Below are positions 13,815-19,338 of a stretch of 19,338 nucleotides of DNA, piece by piece (within the stretch, counting starts at the first letter, position 1; each line of letters begins with the position of its first letter). The notes under the pieces were generated by a model. The model was given only the letters and a program-made list of their open reading frames with translations. It ran no database searches and had not been told where the DNA came from. The translations under genes and the position numbers were made by a program. The DNA lies in NCBI RefSeq assembly GCF_946478835.1, contig NZ_CAMLDV010000062.1, positions 1 through 19,338 on the forward strand, in the 5' to 3' direction. This DNA comes from an uncultured Bdellovibrio sp. (lineage in GTDB: Bacteria > Bdellovibrionota > Bdellovibrionia > Bdellovibrionales > Bdellovibrionaceae).

Positions 13815-16217
13815 CTAATCACTAGCAACTACCGGCTTAAGAATTGAGATCTTTTGTTCTTTCTTAAAAAAGTCCCGCCATGGATCTTTCTTACGTTTAC
13901 TTAAATGTTCATAAGTTCTCTTTAAAGTAAATACATCAGGGCCCTCAATGTCTGGAAGTTCTTCCCAAGACAGTGGCATCGCCACACTGCTAATTGGACG
14001 CGCTCTTAAAACATAAGGCACAACAGCCGTGGCTCCTCGTCCGTTTCTCAAGTAATCAATAAAAATTCTTTTGCTTCGTTTTTGTTTCGACATGACAACA
14101 GTGTATTCGTCGGGATGACGCGAGACCAGTTCCTCGCCCACGGTTCTTGTAAAACTCTTGATCTGCTCCCACGAGTAAAGTGGCGCAATCGGCACCTGAA
14201 CATGCAAACCTTTGCCTCCTGAAATCTTCACAAAACTTTTTAGATCGATACCGTCAAAAATTTCGCGAAGCTTTAAAGCAGCTTCGATAACATGATCCCA
14301 CTCAACTCCGGGCCCGGGATCCAAATCCATCACAATCTGATCAGGATTTTCAATATTACCACTATGGCATCCCCAGGCGTGCATCTCAAACGCCCCCATT
14401 TGAGTCAGCGACAACAATCCTTCTTTGGAATCAATTGTCAGATAATCCTTCGAACCGCTTTTTTCCCGGATGGTCACCGGCGTGATGTCAGGAGGAATTT
14501 CGCCTGATATGTGTTTTTGAAAAAAACATTTTTTTGATGTTCCTTCCGGGCATCTTAAAAGAGCTAAAGGACGATCTGCGATATGTGGAAGAATCAGCGG
14601 AGCAATATCCTGGTAATACCGCGCGACCTCCAGCTTGGTTATGCCTTCTTTTTTAAAAAGTACTTTATCAGGATTTGAGATCGCTCTGAGAGGCTCAAGA
14701 TTTTTTGCAGGTTTAAATCCTTTTTTCGGCTTCTCAACCTCTGCGATTTCTTCAAGAGGTTTTGCTTTTTCTATTTTCACTTCTTTTGCAGGCTTGTCTT
14801 CACGCAACCCATGAAAAACCGCTGTTCGCAAGATGTCGTCATTAGTCCAATTGGCAAAAGTGACATCAGCCACAAGTTCGGGCTTCACCCAGTGTAAGCC
14901 CTTGCCTTTCGGAGCATTCAAAGAAAAAGGAGATTTGGAAGTTTCAAGGCGTTTTAATTTTTTTAAGACATCCGTCGCGGATTTTTCAGTGAATCCTGTT
15001 CCCGTTTTTCCAGCGTACTTGAGCTTACCGCCTTCATAGACCCCCAAAAGTAACGCTCCAAAGCTCGCTCTGGCTCCTCTTCCTTCCGCGTAGCCGCCAA
15101 CCACAAACTCTTGCTGCATTTTGCATTTTGTTTTAATCCACGATCCGCTTCGACCCGAAGAATATAAACTTTCACTATTTTTCGAAATGATTCCCTCTAG
15201 TTTGTAAGCACAGGCCGTTTCCAAAAATGCTTTCGCGTGACCTTCGATATGATCACTATAGCGAATCAAAGGGTGCTTTAAAGAATGCACCAATTTTTCA
15301 AGGCGGTGTTTTCGTTCTCGCAGTGGAAACTCCCGACAGTCTTCGCCATTTAAAAATAAAAGGTCAAAAGCATAATAGACCAATCGTCCTTGGTTTTTTT
15401 CTTTCAAAGCATTTTGTAACTTTTGAAAATCGGTTCGTCCTTCGGCATCAACCCAAACGACCTCTCCGTCAACAATGGCGTTTTGCACCGGTAATTGCGC
15501 AATGGCTTCGGCGACATAAGGGTATTTATTTGTCCAATCAAGTCCGCTGCGCGTATAAAGATTTACTTTTCCTTTTTCAATATGTGCTTGCGTGCGATAG
15601 CCATCATACTTTGTTTCGTGAAGCCACTTTTCCCCTTCCGGTGGTTCCTTGGCGAGTTCTGCGAGTTCCGGCGAGATGAATTGCGGGATTTTTTTTACGG
15701 ACTTTTTTTTTAACTCTTCTCCGGTCGACGCATATTCATCGGTTCGTTTAATTAACAGCCACTGAGCTTTGCTTCCCGAACCACGTTGGGTTTTGACCAA
15801 GATCCAATGACCGTGAAGTCTTTTACCTTTGAGTTTAAATTCAAGATGCCCTTTTTTAAACCCCTCTCGAGCATTACCGATCGGTTCCCATGTTCCGGTA
15901 TCCCAGATATAAACTCGGCCCGCGCCGTACTGATCTTTGGGAATTACACCTTCAAATGTTCCGTAAGACAGGGGATGATCTTCTGTTTCTACAGCAAGGC
16001 GCTTCGTTTTAGGGTCCATCGAAGGACCTTTGGGCACAGCCCAACTTTTTAAAACTCCGCCCCATTCCAAACGGAAGTCATAATGCAAATGCGAAGCATG
16101 ATGTTCTTGCACTACAAACATTAGCGGAGCCTCTTTACCCTTTTTCTTTTTCGGAGAAGAACGAGGCTCTGGCGTTTTCGTAAAGTCGCGTTTCTTAATG
16201 TACTCTCGAAGAGGCAT
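13815..16217 (-). CDS. ligD: ATP-dependent DNA ligase D (non-homologous end joining)
   Basis: An intact three-domain LigD of 800 residues with the order phosphoesterase-ligase-polymerase, as in Pseudomonas. Phosphoesterase domain, about 30-165: the motif HHASHLHYDFRLEW supplies H39, H45, D47 and R49, and EDHP supplies H81. Ligase domain, about 180-490: K203 in ETKYDGYR is the lysine that carries AMP. A basic proline-containing linker of about 45 residues precedes the polymerase domain, about 520-790, with the metal-binding DLDPGPG motif and the HAWGCHSG block. LigD processes, fills and seals double-strand breaks bound by Ku. The ATG at 16217 has GGAG upstream inside the end of ku, and the two genes overlap by 23 bases, so they are translated together. 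The linker is unusually rich in Lys-Pro but the domains look complete. Confidence 0.97.
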   Translation of the reverse strand: MPLREYIKKRDFTKTPEPRSSPKKKKGKEAPLMFVVQEHHASHLHYDFRLEWGGVLKSWAVPKGPSMDPKTKRLAVETEDHPLSYGTFEGVIPKDQYGAGRVYIWDTGTWEPIGNAREGFKKGHLEFKLKGKRLHGHWILVKTQRGSGSKAQWLLIKRTDEYASTGEELKKKSVKKIPQFISPELAELAKEPPEGEKWLHETKYDGYRTQAHIEKGKVNLYTRSGLDWTNKYPYVAEAIAQLPVQNAIVDGEVVWVDAEGRTDFQKLQNALKEKNQGRLVYYAFDLLFLNGEDCREFPLRERKHRLEKLVHSLKHPLIRYSDHIEGHAKAFLETACAYKLEGIISKNSESLYSSGRSGSWIKTKCKMQQEFVVGGYAEGRGARASFGALLLGVYEGGKLKYAGKTGTGFTEKSATDVLKKLKRLETSKSPFSLNAPKGKGLHWVKPELVADVTFANWTNDDILRTAVFHGLREDKPAKEVKIEKAKPLEEIAEVEKPKKGFKPAKNLEPLRAISNPDKVLFKKEGITKLEVARYYQDIAPLILPHIADRPLALLRCPEGTSKKCFFQKHISGEIPPDITPVTIREKSGSKDYLTIDSKEGLLSLTQMGAFEMHAWGCHSGNIENPDQIVMDLDPGPGVEWDHVIEAALKLREIFDGIDLKSFVKISGGKGLHVQVPIAPLYSWEQIKSFTRTVGEELVSRHPDEYTVVMSKQKRSKRIFIDYLRNGRGATAVVPYVLRARPISSVAMPLSWEELPDIEGPDVFTLKRTYEHLSKRKKDPWRDFFKKEQKISILKPVVASD

Positions 16218-17079
16218 GACTCACTCTCCTTCCGCCGGCAGCCTTACGAGCCGCCGCAGGGGCACCACGGGTTTTCTTCGTTTGACGGGCTTCAAGGCTT
16301 TTACGCAAAAGAGGCAGCAGATCGACGACATTGGAAGACTCTTGAATGCGTTCCTCTTTGACAGGTTCTTCGATGTATTTACCTCGGCCTTGTTTCACCT
16401 TGGCTTCAATACGTTTCATGATGTCGTCGTAGTAAGTGTCTTTGTATTTGTCGGGCCGCCATTTCGCCGTCATACCTTTGATAAGATCCTCGGCCATTTT
16501 TAGTTCACGAGGAGAAAATTTAACGGCCTTATTTACTTCTCTTAAATAATCAACCTCATCGACCTGTTTTACCGCGTGGGCAAAACGCAGAATTTCTAAA
16601 ATTAAATAGTCACCACGAGGCATCACCGCGGCTAGATGTTGTTTCGTGCGAATTACGATTTTCGCAATGGCGACTTTGCGGGTGTGCTCAAGAGCTTCCC
16701 GCAAAAGGAAATATCCTTTTTCAGCGCCTTTTTGAGGAGCAATGTAGTAGGGTTTTTCAAAAAGCATCGTATCAATATCATCTAAAAGAACGAAGTCTTC
16801 GATTTCGATTGTTTTTGTCGCCTTCACGTTGGCTCGATCAAAATCCGCATCACTCATGATTACGTATTGGCCTGATTTATATTCATAGCCTTTAACGATG
16901 CGATCGTAAGGAACTTCTTTCCCGGTTTTAGCATTGATTCTTTGATATTTGATGTGCGAAAGATCTTTTTCATCAAGCAGCGAAAAGTGCAGATCTCGAT
17001 CTTGTTGCGCACTCTGCAAAGTCACGGGTATGTTTAAAAGTCCGAAGCTGATAGTGCCCTTCCAAATATTTGAACGCAT
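16195..17079 (-). CDS. ku: Non-homologous end-joining protein Ku
   Basis: A bacterial Ku of 294 residues that forms a ring-shaped homodimer on broken DNA ends and recruits LigD. The ATG at 17079 is chosen for the typical N-terminus MRSNIWKGTISFGLLNIPV and for the strong GGAGG four bases upstream; an opening further upstream would add 17 residues with no support. Family blocks include HFSLLDEKDLSHIKYQR, GKEVPYDRIVKGYEY, EIEDFVLLDDID and PYYIAPQKGAEKGYFLLREAL. The minimal core ends near residue 255, and a basic Ala/Arg/Lys-rich tail (about 265-294, GAPAAARKAAGGRR) resembles the Lys-rich tails of other bacterial Ku proteins that contact DNA or LigD. The 3' end overlaps ligD by 23 bases. A hairpin abuts the ribosome binding site. 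Confidence 0.97.
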   Translation of the reverse strand: MRSNIWKGTISFGLLNIPVTLQSAQQDRDLHFSLLDEKDLSHIKYQRINAKTGKEVPYDRIVKGYEYKSGQYVIMSDADFDRANVKATKTIEIEDFVLLDDIDTMLFEKPYYIAPQKGAEKGYFLLREALEHTRKVAIAKIVIRTKQHLAAVMPRGDYLILEILRFAHAVKQVDEVDYLREVNKAVKFSPRELKMAEDLIKGMTAKWRPDKYKDTYYDDIMKRIEAKVKQGRGKYIEEPVKEERIQESSNVVDLLPLLRKSLEARQTKKTRGAPAAARKAAGGRRVSHASSRVH

Positions 17080-17087
17080 ATCCCCTC

Positions 17088-17107
17088 CTACCCTGAGGAA
17101 AGGGTAG
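17088..17107 (-). promoter_or_regulatory. Hairpin abutting the ku ribosome binding site
   Basis: CTACCCT (17088-17094) and AGGGTAG (17101-17107) form a perfect 7-bp stem with a 6-base loop. On the ku transcript the 3' arm ends inside the first base of the Shine-Dalgarno GGAGG (17084-17088), 8 bases before the start codon. It could modulate ku translation. It is not followed by a T-run, so it is not a terminator. Confidence 0.45.
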
Positions 17108-17187
17108 TCGGGAATATGGAGGGACACCAAATGAAGACGGACATTCTGATAAAACTCAGCTCAGTCCATCGTGTAAGAAATCAAAAA

Positions 17188-18063
17188 CTATACTTCCGTC
17201 GAATCCAACTTAAACTTTTTCCAAAGAGTGCGGTTTAAATCTTCGCGCTGAAGAATTGTAAGGAAGTCGATGCATTGGAATTCTTGATCCCATGCTGGCT
17301 CCCCGCCGATAGAAGCTCCGATTTTAAGATAAGCACGGCAAAGAGGTGGAAGAAGTTCTTCGGCTTGCGCTCTCTGAGTCTCCGTGAGAGGGCCGCGAAC
17401 TTCATCCAAAAAGTAATTCAACATCGGCATCGTAAACTTTAAAGTCGGACGAGTGCGGAACCCCGTAAGGATTCGACCTTCTTCTTCAAAGTAACGAGTT
17501 AAAAGAGCTGCATCGCGCGGATCATCTGTTTTCACAGTGGCGCAACCAAAAAGCATTTTAGCTTCAGAAGCCGCCATGTATTCCGCGATACCTCTCCACA
17601 AGAGAGAAATCAAAACACCACGGCGGAAGTCTTTATGGATGCAGGCGCGTCCCAGTTCCAACTTTACGCCCGGGTACTGCATGATATTGGCCATCATAAA
17701 TTCTTTGGCCGAATAAAAATTCTGAGTGAACAAAGAACAATTCAAACGGTACGTACCGACGATACGGTTGCTGCGTTTGTCCTTAATAATAAGGTGATCA
17801 CAATCAAAGTCGAATTCATCGACATCAATTCCGCGAGGAGCTTTCTTCCCCATCATTTCTTTGTGGAAAACCTCATAGCGTAAAGCCAGCGCCTCTTTAA
17901 GTTCTTCCACATTCGTGACCGTTTTCATTTCAAACGGACCGACTTCAGAGCGAATTTCAATCTTCGCTCTGAATTTGTGAATGCGATTGAGCCGCAACTG
18001 ATAAAAGGATTGAAGGTTCAAAGATACTTTTTCAAAACTGGCGTACGCTAGCGTGTTGATCAT
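17188..18063 (-). CDS. GNAT-type N-acyltransferase, OlsB/hemolysin-like (COG3176)
   Basis: A protein of 291 residues of the acyl-ACP-dependent GNAT group that includes ornithine lipid synthase OlsB and proteins annotated as putative hemolysin. Motifs are LRYEVFHKEM (61-70), DEFDFDCDHLII (82-93), IVGTYRL (101-107) and the cofactor-binding region LELGRACIHKDFRRG (135-149) followed by LLWRGIAEY. OlsB-type enzymes add a 3-hydroxyacyl chain to an amino acid to form a lyso-lipid. The substrate here is not shown by sequence. The N-terminal 45 residues and C-terminal 60 are less conserved. The ATG has a strong GGGGAGGGG leader. The gene lies 90 bases after tsaC/sua5 on the same strand. The PlsC-like enzyme at 9549-10394 with an OlsA-like motif could act on its product, which is only an inference. 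Confidence 0.8.
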   Translation of the reverse strand: MINTLAYASFEKVSLNLQSFYQLRLNRIHKFRAKIEIRSEVGPFEMKTVTNVEELKEALALRYEVFHKEMMGKKAPRGIDVDEFDFDCDHLIIKDKRSNRIVGTYRLNCSLFTQNFYSAKEFMMANIMQYPGVKLELGRACIHKDFRRGVLISLLWRGIAEYMAASEAKMLFGCATVKTDDPRDAALLTRYFEEEGRILTGFRTRPTLKFTMPMLNYFLDEVRGPLTETQRAQAEELLPPLCRAYLKIGASIGGEPAWDQEFQCIDFLTILQREDLNRTLWKKFKLDSTEV

Positions 18064-18153
18064 AAGGCCCCTCCCCTTGTGGTCAACATCAGTGTAGCGA
18101 TCTTTGAAAACGGAAATTGTCAGAAGTTTCTTAAGATTGTGTTCGAAATGAGT

Positions 18154-19170
18154 TTAGAGAATCAAAGACGCCGCTTTATTCAAACGATCAAACAAGGATT
18201 CCCAACGCTCTCCGGATTGATGAGCCTCGCGGTAAAACAGAATACAGTCTGGACCTTGGGCCGCTACTTCACGCAGCTTTCCATAAAACTCCCGCGTTGC
18301 TAAAACCGGGTCTTCAGAAAGTTTTAAAACCGCATGAGTATGAATGCCACCTTCAGGTTTGATGATCTTGATACTTTCAATTTCATCAGGAAGTTCACCG
18401 AGCTTGGCATTTACTTCCTTAAGAACACTCTCAGGAGTTCTAGTGATGTCATTGCAAACGATCAACGGAACCGGAGGCATATAATGATGTTTCATATGTC
18501 CCGGAGATTCACGTTTGTCGATCTGCTCGATAAATTCGAAAGTAAAACCTTTTTCAGCCAAAACACGTGCGATATCAGATTTTAAAATATGACCGCGACG
18601 AAGAATCGATAGCTCTACTTTATCAGGACGATGACGAACCAACAAAACCGTGGATTCGATACCGATTTGACAGTCACCCCCGTCAACGACAAAGACATTT
18701 TCATTTTTAAATTCCACCCGAACGTGGCCTGCCGAAGTTGGGGATGTTCTTCCAAACTTATTCGCACTTGGAGCCGCTAAAGGCGTACCCACTTGGCGCA
18801 AAAGTTCCAATGCCAATGGATGGTTTGGCATACGAATCCCGACAGATTCCAAACCTGATGTGATCATCAAGTTCACTGAAGGATCGCGCGGCAAAATCAT
18901 TGTTAAAGGCCCCGGCCAAAAAGCTTCAGCCAAAGCTTGGGAAGCAGGCCCCCAATAAGCCGTTACTTTTTTAGCTTGTTCAATGGAAGCGACATGCACG
19001 ATCAAAGGATCAAAAAACGGACGCTCTTTCGTCGTAAAAATCTTTTCGATGGCAGAAGGAATATCAATGCGCGCAGCGAGGCCGTAAACAGTCTCAGTGG
19101 GAAGACCGATAACTCCCCCCTCATCCAAGATATTTTTCGCTTTTGCCAAGGCCTCATTAGGCGACATCAT
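18154..19170 (-). CDS. L-threonylcarbamoyladenylate synthase (TsaC/Sua5 with C-terminal Sua5 domain)
   Basis: A protein of 338 residues that makes threonylcarbamoyl-AMP from threonine, bicarbonate and ATP, the first step of t6A formation at position 37 of ANN-reading tRNAs. The YrdC domain (about 1-205) has GGVIGLPTETVYGLAA (18-33), the KERPFFDPLIVHV block with its conserved K-R-P, PSANKFGRTSPTSAGHV and GIESTV. The linker SPGHMKHHYMP is the family's conserved crossing segment, and the C-terminal Sua5 domain completes the long Sua5 form, not the short TsaC form. The ATG at 19170 is chosen because AGGGA lies seven bases upstream; a second ATG follows directly, and a TTG opening at 19233 would add 21 residues of unlikely sequence. 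It leads the short minus-strand pair with the GNAT gene. Confidence 0.93.
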   Translation of the reverse strand: MMSPNEALAKAKNILDEGGVIGLPTETVYGLAARIDIPSAIEKIFTTKERPFFDPLIVHVASIEQAKKVTAYWGPASQALAEAFWPGPLTMILPRDPSVNLMITSGLESVGIRMPNHPLALELLRQVGTPLAAPSANKFGRTSPTSAGHVRVEFKNENVFVVDGGDCQIGIESTVLLVRHRPDKVELSILRRGHILKSDIARVLAEKGFTFEFIEQIDKRESPGHMKHHYMPPVPLIVCNDITRTPESVLKEVNAKLGELPDEIESIKIIKPEGGIHTHAVLKLSEDPVLATREFYGKLREVAAQGPDCILFYREAHQSGERWESLFDRLNKAASLIL

Positions 19171-19248
19171 ACTTTTTCCCTGCGTCGAATCTCTTACTTT
19201 TACAATAAGTCTGTCCGCAAGGAAAGAAATCAAGTCCGTCAGAGTAAA

Positions 19249-19338
19249 CTATTTTCCCCAAATGCTTCCAAAACGGTTGCCACTGAAAGCCCATGGTACA
19301 AAAAAGCGAGGATATTCCACCTCTTTTGTCGAAGCGTA
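19249..19338 (-). CDS. Possible C-terminal end of a gene cut by the window edge
   Basis: A minus-strand frame is open from the window edge to a TAG at 19249-19251, giving 29 residues ending GNRFGSIWGK, rich in aromatic residues. On the plus strand the same bases are also open from an ATG at 19262 to the edge (starting MLPKRLPLKAHG), without a ribosome binding site. Either one, or neither, may be real. The region between this and the TsaC/Sua5 start (19171-19248) shows no clear promoter. Confidence 0.25.
   Translation of the reverse strand, partial: YASTKEVEYPRFFVPWAFSGNRFGSIWGK

Noticed and set aside
17131..17238. Plus-strand 35-codon frame with a GGAGG-like leader
   Set aside because: It runs antisense into the conserved 3' end of the GNAT gene, its product is not recognisable, and the leader GGAGGG may be chance in a short region.
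1..19338. Genomic island, defence system, CRISPR array or prophage
   Set aside because: Apart from the RAYT unit, all recognisable genes are housekeeping, repair, transport or lipid functions. No integrase, tRNA attachment site, spaced repeats, restriction or toxin genes were seen.

Overview
The window looks like an ordinary chromosomal segment of a Bdellovibrio-like predatory bacterium (Bdellovibrionota). This rests on overall protein character, on the many small secreted or lipoprotein genes of unknown function, and on the combination of genes; no rRNA or other phylogenetic marker is present, so the placement is an inference. Genes are tightly packed, mostly on the minus strand, and no gene-free stretch exceeds 300 bases. 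No tRNA, rRNA, CRISPR array or prophage was seen.

Layout. (1) 1-577: 3' end of biosynthetic arginine decarboxylase (speA). (2) 583-1389: a RAYT-type (Y1 HUH) transposase gene enclosed by a near-perfect 36-bp inverted repeat. The right copy overlaps the stop codon of the next operon, and the element also encloses that operon's terminator. (3) 1387-5132, minus: a Yej-type peptide ABC importer (binding protein, yejB, yejE) without an adjacent ATPase gene. (4) 5229-6688, plus: a promoter, an agmatinase/arginase-family hydrolase and an overlapping ArsC/Spx-family thioredoxin-fold protein, ending in a bidirectional terminator. With speA, this gives a plausible arginine-agmatine-putrescine route. 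(5) 6747-8310, minus: a secreted HExxH protein, a previously uncalled 42-residue membrane protein and a His-rich lipoprotein. (6) 8446-10394, minus: a PlsC-type acyltransferase followed by DNA polymerase IV. (7) 10529-11349: two small exported Cys-containing proteins that converge and share their stop-codon bases. (8) 11460-17079, minus: an apparent ku-ligD-ppc operon, combining non-homologous end joining with phosphoenolpyruvate carboxylase. (9) 17188-19170, minus: a GNAT/OlsB-like acyltransferase and the tRNA-modification enzyme TsaC/Sua5.

The most unusual items are the RAYT element with its 36-bp terminal repeats placed at two gene ends, the divergent PEP carboxylase (altered catalytic glycine-rich loop and altered C-terminal tetrapeptide), the ku-ligD-ppc linkage, and several possible RNA or DNA dyads at translation starts (ku, the HExxH protein, dinB). 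I did not find convincing evidence of a wholly new multi-gene system.
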